Assembly (NCBI GenBank): GCA_041395725.1
Contig: JAWKZW010000001.1
Location: 1,798,001 to 1,862,000 of the forward strand
Direction: 5' to 3'
Length of the DNA stretch: 64,000 nt
DNA from: Gammaproteobacteria bacterium
GTDB taxonomy: Bacteria > Pseudomonadota > Gammaproteobacteria > Pseudomonadales > Pseudohongiellaceae
In this document: positions 18,640-28,636 of the stretch, one piece after another
How positions within the stretch are numbered: position 1 is the stretch's first letter
Layout: every line of letters begins with the position of its first letter
Program-made: the position numbers and the translations under genes
Notes under the pieces: model-generated
Seen by the model: the letters and a program-made list of their open reading frames with translations, nothing else
The model's database searches: none
Told to the model about the DNA's origin: nothing

Positions 18640-19381
18640 GGGTTCGAATCTTTTCTATCAAGTGTCAATCGCGAGTCAGACGCCTGTTGTTTCCTTCGGT
18701 TGGCTTTGCTCTCTATGCCATCTGAAAAACGGAAAGCGGCATCTGACTGGCACTGCGATCCTTCACCGTCCCTTTGTCCATGTATTTCCTATCAGGATGG
18801 TAAAAGTAAGTGAAAACAGTACGTAGTAGACAATGAGGATCAGGTAAGGCCTTTGCTGTTTGAAACAGGATACATTCGAGAGCTGGAGCAAGGCTGTTAC
18901 ATTAGTTCCATAGATCTGTTAATGAATCTGTACTATTGGGAAATCCACTTCTGATGCCGCCTGGTTTTTGTAGTCCAGGAAGCATTGATTGCTGGAATTT
19001 AACCATAACCATCCAGGCAGCGGTACTGCAAATCAGAGGATCCTTAGTTGAAACAGGAGGTTGGGGGAATCAGTGCTGCGTGTACCAGGGGACATTGGGT
19101 TGTTCAATATTTGCAGATCCATACGCTCTGCCCCGCGTGTATCCAGTCCCTTTGATTCGAATTGACTCAGGCATCAGTCGGGAAATAAGGGATAAGAAAA
19201 ATTAGGCGGTTTCTTTTAGTTCTCCTCTGATGTCCTATTGTAAAATACCAACACAGGGCTGCACTCGCCGACCGGCAATTCACTATAGGTTCCTTAAGGA
19301 ATCCTTCAAGCAGTCTTTGTTTAACAGTTTCGCGCCACCGTAACGCTACCGTGCAAAGTTCCCAATCGAGACCCAAGGTAC
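18640..19381. other. intergenic region, no gene recognised
   Basis: About 740 bases between divergent genes. Short open frames here have neither ribosome sites nor protein-like composition. Promoters for both flanking genes must lie here; I could not place them with confidence. Confidence 0.4.
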
Positions 19382-20839
19382 ATGACAATAGTGAATGAGA
19401 CGGTGCAGCCAGCGGAACGCAAAAACCATAGGCACAGGGTAACCCTCCGCAAGTCTTTGCGCTGCTCTCAGCAGGAAGCTGTCGCGTCCGCGACAATGAC
19501 CGGGACCAACGATAATTTTCTCAATGCCTTTGCGATTTCCCTGCAGGCTACCGCTATGCAGATGGGCTGGTTGACCGCATTGCCTCAACTGTCGGGTGCC
19601 ATCTGGCAGATTATTTCCGTCTGGCTGGGTAATCACTTTACCCGGAAACCGCTGGTGGTGACTGTGGCAATACTGCAGAGTGGGCTGGTCGGTCTGATGG
19701 CATTACTATCGACAGCCTTTGGCCTGGGAGCACTGCAAAGCAGCCGGGTGTATCTGCTGATCGCGTTGGCAGTGGGCTATTTCACCTGCATCAATATAAT
19801 CCAACCGCACTGGCGTGCCTGGATGGGCAGCCTGGTGCCGCGATCGCGGCGGGGTGTTTTCTTTGCGGCCCGTTCCAGACTGACCATGGCCGCTTCACTG
19901 ATGATTTTCATCGGCGGTGGCATTCTGCTCTCTTGGACTGATAGGGCTGATCGGGTCTGGCTGGGGTTTGCTCTGTTGTTTGGCGTGGCAGCAACCGGGC
20001 GTCTGGTCTCGGCGCTGTTACTTTGGCAGATGCACGACCCGGAGCCGGAGGCATCGAAGAGCGCCATGCGGTTGCGTGACAGCTGGCTGCATATCGCCGA
20101 ATCACTGAAAGACCCGACATTCCGCCATTACAGCTTTTTTGTTGCCGCTCTGCAGGGGGCGGTTGCTATTTCGGCACCGTTCTTTGCAGTCTATATGTTG
20201 CGCGATTTACAGTTCACCTACCTGCAGTTCAGCCTGAACAGTATCGCGTCCATCGCGACTCAGTTCATGATGCTGCGCTTCTGGGGCCGCTTCGGTGATC
20301 GTTTCGGTAATCATCTGATGATGGTGATCTGCAGTTGTTCAATTCCGTTGATTCCGCTGCTCTGGCTGGTCTCACCAGAGCCCCTGTACCTGATCTGCGT
20401 TCAAATCGTGTCGGGAATCTTCTGGAGCGGGTTTACTCTGAGCACGGCGAATTACTTGTATGATATTCGCCCACACCAGACTAACTTTGCCCTTTACGCG
20501 GCTGTGCAATCGGGCACCAGTGCTTTGATGGTGGCCATTGGTGGAGTATTTGGCGGTTATCTGGCTCGGCATGCCACCGACATTTCAGAATCTCTGGCGG
20601 AGTTCTGGCAACCGGGCAGTGCGTTATTTGTCGTATTCGTTTCAACTTCGGTAATAAGGGCGCTGGTAGTCGCCTGCTTTGTGCCGATCTTAAAGGAGCC
20701 GGAGATCCGCAAGCGGCCCAGGCTTCTCGATGTGATCTTGCGCGTTGCACGAATCAACGCAATTTCCGGCGTTGCGCTGGACTGGATGAGTGTTACACGC
20801 AAGGATGTTTCTACGGATGAGCCGGAAGATCGGGAGTGA
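19382..20839 (+). CDS. MFS transporter
   Basis: A 485-residue membrane protein with about twelve hydrophobic segments. It has a basic N-terminal tail of about 38 residues and an internal start candidate at MTGTNDNFLNAF. The cytoplasmic loop after the second segment reads WLGNHFTRKPLV, similar to the MFS loop 2-3 motif, and the fourth segment is followed by PRSRRGVFFAARSRLT. The fold assignment rests on the hydrophobic pattern and loop charges. The substrate is not predictable. It is not in an evident operon. Confidence 0.75.
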   Translation: MTIVNETVQPAERKNHRHRVTLRKSLRCSQQEAVASATMTGTNDNFLNAFAISLQATAMQMGWLTALPQLSGAIWQIISVWLGNHFTRKPLVVTVAILQSGLVGLMALLSTAFGLGALQSSRVYLLIALAVGYFTCINIIQPHWRAWMGSLVPRSRRGVFFAARSRLTMAASLMIFIGGGILLSWTDRADRVWLGFALLFGVAATGRLVSALLLWQMHDPEPEASKSAMRLRDSWLHIAESLKDPTFRHYSFFVAALQGAVAISAPFFAVYMLRDLQFTYLQFSLNSIASIATQFMMLRFWGRFGDRFGNHLMMVICSCSIPLIPLLWLVSPEPLYLICVQIVSGIFWSGFTLSTANYLYDIRPHQTNFALYAAVQSGTSALMVAIGGVFGGYLARHATDISESLAEFWQPGSALFVVFVSTSVIRALVVACFVPILKEPEIRKRPRLLDVILRVARINAISGVALDWMSVTRKDVSTDEPEDRE

Positions 20840-21516
20840 CACGGAAGCGGTGCAATGAAAACATCTGTCACCGTACAGCCGGCACGTTGGCAGTTGTCCG
20901 CTGGGAAACACTAAGCCCCCATTTTTCGCAGTTCCTTCTGACTGAAAATGTTTCGGGCGAGTATTGCGCTTTTCAGGATTAGGAATATGCTACCTGTCGC
21001 ATAGCAGTTGGGTTTTCTTTTCCGGCGAATTGGCTATAAAGCAGCAAATGCTGCTCTGGGAGTTGCCGCCAAGGAAAGCAGATCGACTGGATTGCCAGCG
21101 GCAAAGCCTGTGCTCCTTGCCTCCCCTGAGGCGGCAGGAAACCAGGGCTCCGTTACTTTTGCAGAACCGGGTTGGTGCCGGATCCCGCGATAGGTTCAGG
21201 TATGCGAAATTGAACGATATGGAAAGATATGGAACGATAGATCAGATGTAAGCCGACGCAGGTATTGAATGCGTCAGTCACTATTACTGCTACGCAATTG
21301 TCTGTTACTAACCTAACGGTGTGTTGGCAGGCCGTTCAATAGCATACAGCTCATCCTTTGGCCAAGAAAACAGGGGATAGCGAGGGTTGGAAGAGGAAAG
21401 ATTGGAGCCGGAAAGCACGAAGAAAGGCTGGCTAGGTCTGCATGCTACTGTTCGTGCGAGGTCAGTCTTAAAGGGCCCGGAAAACTTATGTCATCGAAAT
21501 CGCGGTAAACCAGCCA
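20840..21516. other. intergenic region, no gene recognised
   Basis: About 680 bases upstream of ptsP. A short tandem repeat based on GATATGGAA/GATATGGAA lies around 21217-21240. In many gammaproteobacteria ptsP follows an rppH (nudH) gene; none is here. Confidence 0.35.
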
Positions 21517-23751
21517 ATGGATAATATCCTCATTGAATTGACCCGAATCGTGCAGGCTGTTGCTCTGCTTAACGATCCACAGGAGCAGGTAAAAACGATT
21601 GTTGATTCGATCAGTAAAACCTTGCAACAGGACGTATGCAGCCTTTATCGCATAGACCAGGAAGCAAAGGCACAGTTGCTGGCATCTAAAGGGCTGATAG
21701 CGGAAGACTATGTGAGCCTGCCTCCAGGTAAGGGGTTGGTTGGTCTGGTGGTCAAGAGTAAACATTCGGTTAATCTCGCTGACGCCGCCGCGCACCCTCA
21801 TTACTACAATCTACAACATTCCAACGAACATACGTTCAAGAGTTTCTGTGGTGTCCCGCTGGTACGGTCCGGCAAGGTCATTGGAGTCCTGGTCGTTCAG
21901 AGTAAGCGGGCCGTTAAACTTAACATGGAATTGGAAGCCTTCCTGGTCACACTCGCCTCACAACTGGCGATGATTGTAGCGGGCATTCCATCTACTGTGC
22001 TGGAAAGCTCAGCTCAGAACCGAGTGCTGTCCGGAATGGTTGGCGCGCCGGGTATTGCCGTTGGCAGGATTCAACTGAGTCTCGGCGCCAGATTGGCGGA
22101 AGTGCCGGATGCGAAATGTGATGATGCTGATGCAGAAATAAGTTGCCTCTATGAATTATTGAAGGCCGTCCAGGCAGAGATAGAAGTCGAGAAGCAACTC
22201 GTCGGCAAAGACATACCAGAGAATGTCGCACGCATTTTTGACACATACTCTCAGCTGCTATCGGACAAGGTGCTGGTTCAACGCATCGAATCCGAGATTC
22301 AGGCAGGCAACTGGTTGCCTGGGGCTTTACGCGTCGCAATCCAGCACTATACCCAGCTCTTTAACGCCATGACCGACCCCTACTTACGGGCGCGCTCTGA
22401 AGACATGGAAAATCTGGGAGATAAACTGCTGGCGGTGTGGTCCGGGCAGAAAATGGAGCAGGTAGAACTGCACGCCGATCAGGAGTCAATAATCCTCGTG
22501 GGTACACAGGTCAGTGTGTCAGATATTGCCCGGGTTCCCAGTAAACTGATAGGAGCTGTAGTGTGTTCTGAAGGGTCCAGCCTGTCCCACGCGGCTGTGC
22601 TGGCTCACGCGCTTGGTATTCCCGCGGTGATGGGGGTTCGGGAAATAAAGGAGCTGAAGTCTGGAGACAGATTAATCGTCGATGGCTACAGTGGGCAACT
22701 TATCGTCCATGCCAGTGAGGCAATTATAAATGAATATCTGCAGATCCTGGGCGAAGAACAGCGGCACCGGAAACTCCTTGACGCCCTGCGCGACAAGGAG
22801 GCCATTACCAAAGATGGGGTACGCATTACGCTGCTGGTCAACACGGGTTTGCTGGCGGACATAACGCCCGGGTTGAACAGCGGTGCCGAAGGTATAGGCC
22901 TGTATCGCACCGAGATTCCCTTCATGATTCGCGACTGTTTCCCGGCAGAAGAGGAGCAGATAGAGTTCTACAGTGAAGTGCTGAACGCCTATAAAGGTAA
23001 GCCTGTCTATATGCGCACGCTGGATATTGGAGCCGACAAGCAACTTCCTTATTTTCCGATACACGATGAGGAGAATCCCGCGCTTGGCTGGCGTGGAATA
23101 AGGCTTACGCTCGATGTTATTCAGCTTCTTGTGACACAGGTGCGCGCCATGATTCGAGCGGCGGGAACTGATAATAATCTGCACATAATACTGCCAATGG
23201 TTACTTCCCTGGACGAAATCCTGACATTCAACGAAATGCTGACTGATGTCTGCGGCCAGCTAACAGACGAGGGACATCAATTCATTCGCCCCGCTGTGGG
23301 TATCATGATTGAAGTTCCTGCCGTGATTTCGCAGATTGAAAATTTCAGCCCACTTATCGACTTTATTTCCATTGGAACCAACGACCTCAGCCAGTTTTTG
23401 TTAGCTATCGACCGTAACAATGCCAGGGTTGCCAATCGATATGACAATGTCCATCCGGCGGTACTGAGCGAGATCAATCGGATTGTGAAGGCCGCCGACA
23501 AATGCAGGTTGCCGGTTTCCATCTGTGGCGAAATGGGTGCAGACCCGATAGCAGCGGTTCTGCTTATCGGCATGGGTGTAAGACAGATCAGCATGAGTGC
23601 GGCTATGCTTCCGGAGATCAAGAACATGATCAGGATGTTGAAGCAGTCCAGCGCCAGTTCGCTGGCAGAGCGTGCACTTAAGATGGGGAAAGCGCAGGAA
23701 ATCCGGCAGGCAGTGGAAAAGGAATTGCAAAGTATTGGCTTTCTTGACTGA
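21517..23751 (+). CDS. ptsP: phosphoenolpyruvate-protein phosphotransferase PtsP (enzyme I-Ntr)
   Basis: A 744-residue protein, the usual PtsP length. An N-terminal GAF domain (about residues 1-160) is followed by the enzyme I region from MVGAPGIAVGRIQ. The phosphorylated histidine is H358 in SSLSHAAVLAHALGIPAVMG. The C-terminal PEP-binding barrel carries GIGLYRTEIPFM, MRTLDIGADKQLPYF, IGTNDLSQFLLAIDR and the catalytic-cysteine segment LPVSICGEMGADP. It starts the nitrogen phosphotransfer chain (PtsP to PtsO to PtsN), which senses nitrogen status. ptsO and ptsN are not in this window. The sequence before the phospho-histidine differs slightly from the common GGxTSHAA form but keeps the SHAA core. 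Confidence 0.93.
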   Translation: MDNILIELTRIVQAVALLNDPQEQVKTIVDSISKTLQQDVCSLYRIDQEAKAQLLASKGLIAEDYVSLPPGKGLVGLVVKSKHSVNLADAAAHPHYYNLQHSNEHTFKSFCGVPLVRSGKVIGVLVVQSKRAVKLNMELEAFLVTLASQLAMIVAGIPSTVLESSAQNRVLSGMVGAPGIAVGRIQLSLGARLAEVPDAKCDDADAEISCLYELLKAVQAEIEVEKQLVGKDIPENVARIFDTYSQLLSDKVLVQRIESEIQAGNWLPGALRVAIQHYTQLFNAMTDPYLRARSEDMENLGDKLLAVWSGQKMEQVELHADQESIILVGTQVSVSDIARVPSKLIGAVVCSEGSSLSHAAVLAHALGIPAVMGVREIKELKSGDRLIVDGYSGQLIVHASEAIINEYLQILGEEQRHRKLLDALRDKEAITKDGVRITLLVNTGLLADITPGLNSGAEGIGLYRTEIPFMIRDCFPAEEEQIEFYSEVLNAYKGKPVYMRTLDIGADKQLPYFPIHDEENPALGWRGIRLTLDVIQLLVTQVRAMIRAAGTDNNLHIILPMVTSLDEILTFNEMLTDVCGQLTDEGHQFIRPAVGIMIEVPAVISQIENFSPLIDFISIGTNDLSQFLLAIDRNNARVANRYDNVHPAVLSEINRIVKAADKCRLPVSICGEMGADPIAAVLLIGMGVRQISMSAAMLPEIKNMIRMLKQSSASSLAERALKMGKAQEIRQAVEKELQSIGFLD

Positions 23752-24295
23752 AAAAATATAGGAGGCAGGAGGAATAATAAGAACCGGTTTTGATTCCTTC
23801 GATACCGGACAGCCCTGTCTTTGTAGCGTGAAAGTGGTACAGGAGGAAAGCAACCCGGTGCGGAGTTCCGCTCTTTACTCTGCCAGCCGTGTCTGACCTT
23901 CCCAATACACGTTGGTATGCCGTAGTTCGGCAATGTACACAACCCCGATGCCTGGATTTTCAAACAGAGCCCGAATATTCGTCAGTTCTGGATAGAACCG
24001 GAGATCAGGCTGCATCAGGTTTGTCAGAACGCCAGGTCGACTCTGCGAGGAGCGGTTAAACTTCTTCGTCAAATCAGGAAAAATATGATGTTTAGCATAA
24101 CCCGATATTTGCTAGACTCTGCGATGATAGTTCGGCATAGCCCGCTAAGGCCGTATTAATTCTGGCCCAGTTATTCTGAAGACAGCTCGAACATGATCGA
24201 TCTCGACTGATAAGTTGCTGGATCAATGGGTTAAGCCTCCTGGGTTTAATCACTCAGCAAGTCAGTCTCTAGCTTTTCCAAAGGAGATATACAAA
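23752..24295. other. intergenic region with a possible gene remnant
   Basis: On the minus strand, 24072-23875 encodes 65 residues (ending TNVYWEGQTRLAE) with no convincing ribosome site. It could be a gene remnant, but I do not recognise it. The rest carries the promoter area of the DsrE-like gene. Confidence 0.25.
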
Positions 24296-24835
24296 ATGAA
24301 GCTACTGAAAGTAATACTTTTATCACTGCCCGCAATTATTCTGCTCAATCCAGCTTTCGCCGCCGATGGGCTTCCCATTTCCGGATACAACGCAAGCCGG
24401 GACTATCCAGGTGCACACCTGACCCCTGATCCGAATACCGAATACAAGGTATTATTCGACCTGGTAGTCACCGATGACAATCTGGATGATCCTTATCCCA
24501 TGCTGCCGCTGATTGCGCGCTATGTGAATACATTAGCTAATCTGGGTGTGCCTGAAGAAAATCGCAAGATCGCTGTTGTAATGCATCAGGGTTCCGGGCT
24601 GATCGGCTTGAAGAACGAAGAATTCAAAGCTCGCCACGACGGGAAGGACAATCCCAACATTGATCTCATCAAACAGCTTCATGCTGCGGGCGTAACTTTC
24701 CATCTCTGCGGGCAGGGTGTGCTATCACGCAATGTAAAGGAAGAGGATCTGCTGGAAGAAATCCAGGTGGACTACTGGGCCCTGACTACTCTTATAGAGC
24801 TTGGCCGACAGGGGTATGTGAAGATCGGCGGTTAG
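24296..24835 (+). CDS. periplasmic DsrE/DsrF-like family protein
   Basis: The start at ATG 24296 is fixed by AAGGAGA 9 bases upstream and gives a Sec signal peptide (LLSLPAIILLNPAFAAD). The frame stays open further upstream without a ribosome site. The 179-residue product has a DsrE-type alpha/beta domain. The segment RKIAVVMHQGSGLIGLKNEEF is followed by AAGVTFHLCGQGV with the conserved cysteine. Proteins of this group bind sulfur on that cysteine or act as periplasmic sulfur carriers, but many have unknown roles. It is a single gene. Confidence 0.75.
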   Translation: MKLLKVILLSLPAIILLNPAFAADGLPISGYNASRDYPGAHLTPDPNTEYKVLFDLVVTDDNLDDPYPMLPLIARYVNTLANLGVPEENRKIAVVMHQGSGLIGLKNEEFKARHDGKDNPNIDLIKQLHAAGVTFHLCGQGVLSRNVKEEDLLEEIQVDYWALTTLIELGRQGYVKIGG

Positions 24836-24900
24836 GAGTTGAGTTGTAACTCTTTAAGGAACACGGTCGTTGTCAGAATGTAAAGGCGGTGGAGCTCAGA

Positions 24901-25020
24901 GGCGGAAGAACCTGAATAGCCTCGTGGTTTTTTTACCCTGGGGGCCTGGCGCTGGCGCGCTCGTTGAAAGCTGCTTTGGCATTTTTTAAACCGGTTGTGG
25001 CCCGTAGCCGGCCACTAATC
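24901..25020. repeat. degenerate direct repeat, left copy
   Basis: GGCGGAAGAACCTGAATAGCCT and, further on, GCGCTGGCGCGCTCGTTG (24949-24966) recur at 29461-29528 in the same order before the terminator of the intact tRNA-Phe. The sequence between has diverged. The two copies flank the oxidoreductase cluster. Confidence 0.5.
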
Positions 25021-25067
25021 CCCCTATACAAAAAGGCCCCACATTGCGGGGCCTTTTTGTATAGGGG
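25021..25067. terminator. 20-bp perfect hairpin, tRNA-Phe-type terminator copy
   Basis: CCCCTATACAAAAAGGCCCC pairs perfectly with GGGGCCTTTTTGTATAGGGG around the 7-base loop ACATTGC. The same core (GGCCCC/GGGGCC with T-tracts) forms the terminator of the real tRNA-Phe at 29750. It can act in either direction. Confidence 0.75.
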
Positions 25068-25116
25068 CCAGGGGCGGAACCGAACTACCGACACGAGGAT
25101 TTTCAGTAGACTGAGC
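25064..25116 (-). pseudogene. decayed tRNA-Phe copy
   Basis: CCAGGGGCGGAA-CGAAC-ACCGACACGAGGATTTTCAGT matches the 3' half of the intact tRNA-Phe at 29784-29859, with two substitutions. About 14 bases covering the 5' side of the anticodon stem are missing, and only a trace of the D-arm (GACTGAGC) follows. The acceptor 5' side is lost, so it cannot be functional. Confidence 0.7.
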
Positions 25117-25524
25117 GACCGATTCCGAAATTAATTCTATAAGTTAAAGCTTCTAGATCAGAGTGTGCTAAGAAGTGTGCTGAAAATAGGGTGAATGGGC
25201 GGCGATTTTAGCTGTAATTTCTATTAGCTGTTTGCTTTCTCACTTACTATCCAACTCTCTGACGGCAGCTTCCGGCCCAGGCTGTGGGAAAACTATTTTG
25301 GCGAACCGAAATCTTCAAAAGACGTACATGAGAGCTCAATTCCAGGTCAAAATCACGAGTAAAAGGGAAACTAGAGCACACTCATTAAGGTAATATATTT
25401 TCTTTTGCTCCGAGTTTTTACACAGCCTGGGCCAATACCGATACCGGACATTTATTTTTATTTCCAAACTAAAATGCTGATCGCTTACATCGCAAAAACT
25501 TTCTTGCTTAGGCTCTGTGCGAAA
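25117..25524. other. AT-rich intergenic region, no gene recognised
   Basis: The sequence between the tRNA remnant and the first oxidoreductase is clearly richer in A/T than its surroundings. No open frame with a ribosome site was seen. Confidence 0.35.
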
Positions 25525-26412
25525 TTAGTTGGGCAGCGCCACTCCCGCTAGGGATTCCGACAGTTGCCAGAGCCGGTTCTGCGCCGCTTCATCATTTGCG
25601 TACGCGCGGACAGTAGCGCTAACATCAGGATCTCCCTTCATCTCGTTCTGTCCGCTTGGGCAGATCCACTCCGACGGCCCGAGATTGCCTAAGCCCGGAT
25701 CCACGGCTGCGCGAACATTGTTTAGAGCTCCGCGCTCAACGGACTGGGCAAGCAATCGCCCGAGAATTTTAAACCTGAGGGAGTGGCGCTGTAGATCCGT
25801 TGCCGTAAAGCCGGGGTGTGTAACAACTACTTCGAGACTAGGACATCGGCTTTTCAGGCCCCTCGCGAAAAGCACGTTGGCGAGCTTCGACTCTGCGTAG
25901 ACCTGCATTGCATCGTAGTTTTTACCCTCGTCACGTACTGCCAACTTATCGAAGGGCAGAGGTTCCTTCGCCTGGTTTGCTGCCCCAGAGGTCGTGACTA
26001 CTACGCGCCTGGTGATCTGAACCAGCGGCAAGGTCAGGGCGAAATGGCCAAGGTGATTAACTGCGAAGTGCGTCTCTACTCCATCTATAGTCTTGCTATG
26101 AGGCAGCAGTGCCACGCCGGCATTCAGCACCAGAGCATCGACATGCGACTCCTCCGCCAGCACTCGCTGAGTAAGCCGTGTCACGCTCTCAAGTGAGCCC
26201 AGATCCAACTCACGCAGCTGTGCACGCGCGCCAGCTTCATCCTGTAGAATGGCGAGCGCGTGCTGCCCTCGATCAGGATCTCGCGCGGTGAAGAGGACGC
26301 GAGCGCCAGCGCGAAGCAAATACTGAGTAGTGGTGAAGCCGAGGCCGGTGTTGCCTCCGGTTACGATGTAGAGCTTTCCGCTCAGATCTCCGATGTTTTT
26401 TTCGTTCCACAT
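25525..26412 (-). CDS. short-chain dehydrogenase/reductase
   Basis: A 295-residue classical SDR. The NAD(P)-binding motif is VTGGNTGLGF near the N-terminus, followed by LVLNAGVAL and the catalytic YAESK with an upstream serine in VVTTSGAA. The arrangement resembles the retinol-dehydrogenase/protochlorophyllide-reductase-like branch (HFAVNHLGHFALT, VVVTHPGFTATDL). It is the last gene of a minus-strand group that starts with a TetR regulator. The aldo/keto reductase gene lies only 16 bases upstream, so the two are likely co-transcribed. The substrate is unknown. Confidence 0.85.
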   Translation of the reverse strand: MWNEKNIGDLSGKLYIVTGGNTGLGFTTTQYLLRAGARVLFTARDPDRGQHALAILQDEAGARAQLRELDLGSLESVTRLTQRVLAEESHVDALVLNAGVALLPHSKTIDGVETHFAVNHLGHFALTLPLVQITRRVVVTTSGAANQAKEPLPFDKLAVRDEGKNYDAMQVYAESKLANVLFARGLKSRCPSLEVVVTHPGFTATDLQRHSLRFKILGRLLAQSVERGALNNVRAAVDPGLGNLGPSEWICPSGQNEMKGDPDVSATVRAYANDEAAQNRLWQLSESLAGVALPN

Positions 26413-26428
26413 ACGATTACCCTCTGCA

Positions 26429-27466
26429 TCACTTGGCTGAATTTGCCACTTGCGCTAACCTTTCCTCAAGTGTTTGGCCTCGTTGAAGACTGAAATCCAT
26501 GTAGGTAAACGGTGTTGCCGGCTGGCTTACATTATTCAATATGGCAATTTCGTCATCGGATAGGCTGATCTTCACCGATTGAATATTGTCTTCAAATTGC
26601 TCCATGCGACGAGCCCCGACTATAATGCTCGTGACTTCCGGTTGATGCAGCAGCCATGCGAGCGCAATTTGTGCGGGAGTTGCTTCATGAGCTGAGGCTA
26701 TCTCTCTCAGCACCTCGACAACTGCATCACCTTTCTGTTGGTCTACAGGAGGAAATGAGGCGGTTGCTCGCCTACCTGATGCCCCGTCTTTTCCCGTGTA
26801 TTTCCCGCTAAGGAAACCGCTGGCAAGTGGACTCCAGACCATGACGCCCATTTGCAGGTCGCGGACAGCGGGAAGCACCTCGTACTCAAGTTCCCTTCCT
26901 ACCAGTGAATAATAGGACTGGGCCGAAACAAACTTATGGAAGCCTCGGGCTTCAGAGATGCCGTGAGCTTTTGCGATCTGCCAGCCAGTAAAATTTGAGA
27001 GCCCAATGTAACGAACCTTGCCGCTTCTTACCAAGTTGTCGAGTGTTGAAAGAGTTTCTTCGAGCGGAGTTGTAGGATCCCAGGAGTGTACCTGGTAAAG
27101 GTCGATATAATCTGTTCCTAACCTTTTCAGGCTTGCTTCCACTTCGCGCATTATTGCCTTCCGGCTCGTACCAAGTGAGTTCATGTCAGCTGAGAAGGGG
27201 TTATAGACTTTGGTTGCGATTACTGAGTTCTCGCGTCGTTTGCCGATTGCTTTGCCGAGCAGCTTTTCTGACTCACCCATGGTGTACAGGTTCGCCGTGT
27301 CGAAGAAGTTGATACCGACATCAAACGCTCGGTCAACTAACTCCTTAACCTCTTTTTCTCCCAATTCACCGATGCGCGCACTCATGGGGCCCTGCCCAAA
27401 ATTCATTGTTCCCAAGCATAGCCGGGAGACGTAGAGTCCCGTGTTCCCTAGTGGTAAGTACTCCAT
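26429..27466 (-). CDS. aldo/keto reductase
   Basis: A 345-residue AKR-superfamily protein. The N-terminal MEYLPLGNTGLYVSRLCLGTMNFG and the catalytic segments FDTANLYTMGESEKLLGKAI and DYIDLYQVHSWDP contain the expected Asp, Tyr and His of the tetrad. The C-terminal IIVGARRMEQFEDNIQS is the NADPH-binding end. It sits 16 bases before the SDR gene. The space upstream holds a MITE-like element, which may separate this pair from the TetR-SDR pair. Confidence 0.88.
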   Translation of the reverse strand: MEYLPLGNTGLYVSRLCLGTMNFGQGPMSARIGELGEKEVKELVDRAFDVGINFFDTANLYTMGESEKLLGKAIGKRRENSVIATKVYNPFSADMNSLGTSRKAIMREVEASLKRLGTDYIDLYQVHSWDPTTPLEETLSTLDNLVRSGKVRYIGLSNFTGWQIAKAHGISEARGFHKFVSAQSYYSLVGRELEYEVLPAVRDLQMGVMVWSPLASGFLSGKYTGKDGASGRRATASFPPVDQQKGDAVVEVLREIASAHEATPAQIALAWLLHQPEVTSIIVGARRMEQFEDNIQSVKISLSDDEIAILNNVSQPATPFTYMDFSLQRGQTLEERLAQVANSAK

Positions 27467-27494
27467 TTCTGCTTCCTCTTTCTCTTTCTATTTC

Positions 27495-27763
27495 TAAGGA
27501 ACCTCTGACTAATTATGGAAACGCTCTGCGGGAGTCTGTCGGGCGTCACTGCAAGGCGTCGTGCGCGGGGAATGGCCCAGCCCTTGCCACGCGCGACAAC
27601 GCTGCAGTGGCGCCCGACAGGCCCCGCTCCAAGGGGTTTTCAGGCGAGCTCACTGCCTTCGTTGTCTCGCCTTGAAAGGCCGACGCATGCCGGCGGCAAG
27701 GCGCCTCGACCGTGACCTCGCCTGAAAGCCAGAGCGATTCCCTAATTAATCAGAGGTTCTCTA
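27495..27763. repeat. MITE-like element with terminal inverted repeats
   Basis: An element of about 269 bp edged by TA. The left end TAAGGAACCTCTGACTAATT and the inverted right end TAGAGAACCTCTGATTAATT agree over about 35 bases with a few mismatches. Inside are a hairpin (CTGTCGGGCGTCACTGC / GCAGTGGCGCCCGACAG) and the 84-base core at 27641-27724, which is inverted relative to the copy at 9596-9679. It has no coding capacity, as in non-autonomous elements mobilised by a TA-targeting transposase. It lies between two genes of the oxidoreductase cluster. Confidence 0.75.
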
Positions 27764-27815
27764 ATGTTATTGCGCGGTTCTGACAGTAGTCCGTCATCAG
27801 CAGATTTTTCCAGAC

Positions 27816-28574
27816 TCAGCCTGTCAATTTTCCAACTGCATGCAAGCCCTTGCTCAGCACAAAACTCATGTCCGGTTGTACAGCGCCAACCATTGCTTCG
27901 CTATCGTAGAGCTGCATGGCAAACTCGGCGACTTCTTCTGCTGTATGGTATTTAATGCCTTTGGTATCCTGCTCAGTGGGAACTATTTTTGAGCCATCCA
28001 ATGCATTCAGCATGAACTCAGTGGCTATTGGTCCAGGCGCGAGTAGTTGTGCGCGCATCGCCAGTTTTTGGCTGGCGAGTTCATGTGCAAGTCCTTCAGT
28101 TAGCGCAGTAACAAAAAACTTAGTTGCAGAGTAGGGTATTGAACTCTCGAAGAGTGCATAACCCGCCCCGGATGCGACATTCATGAGTCGAGCTGCTTGT
28201 GTATGTTTTAGCTGGCTGAACGCGGCTGTTAACACCGCCACGGCGCTCACGTTCACTGCAATCATCGAGCGCATGGTTTCTGGCGTCGTGTCCCATGTGT
28301 AATCCCAGTGACCCAGGGCTGCGTTGTTGATCAGAACATCGATGCCAAGTTTGGGCAGTTCAGTGGCAAGACTTTGTACCTGCTCTGCATCCGCGAGATC
28401 AACCACTCTGTATTCCGCGCTTGCTGCGCCTGCGGTAATAAGCGCTGCTTGCAAGGATTCCAGTAAAGATTCGCGTCTTGCGACGACAACTACCCGGTTA
28501 CCACGACGGGCAAATTGTTTTGCGATCGCAGCGCCTAATCCACTGCTCGCACCTGTAACCATTACATTCGCCAT
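27816..28574 (-). CDS. short-chain dehydrogenase/reductase
   Basis: A 252-residue classical SDR: MVTGASSGLGAAIAKQFARRG for cofactor binding, INNAALG, serine in MNVASGAGY, and the catalytic YSATK. The C-terminal LLAPGPIATEF is the usual loop over the active site. It lies 62 bases downstream of the TetR gene on the same strand, so the regulator and this enzyme are probably one transcript under the palindrome at 29270. The natural substrate is unknown. Confidence 0.87.
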   Translation of the reverse strand: MANVMVTGASSGLGAAIAKQFARRGNRVVVVARRESLLESLQAALITAGAASAEYRVVDLADAEQVQSLATELPKLGIDVLINNAALGHWDYTWDTTPETMRSMIAVNVSAVAVLTAAFSQLKHTQAARLMNVASGAGYALFESSIPYSATKFFVTALTEGLAHELASQKLAMRAQLLAPGPIATEFMLNALDGSKIVPTEQDTKGIKYHTAEEVAEFAMQLYDSEAMVGAVQPDMSFVLSKGLHAVGKLTG

Positions 28575-28636
28575 AATTCTTCCTTAGATACCAATATGTG
28601 TAGACTCTAAATCTTTCTCAAACAAGTATGCCAAAT

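Noticed and set aside
19264..19300. AGGTTCCTTAAGG near 19287 as another MITE end
   Set aside because: Only about 10 bases agree and no second end or core is present.
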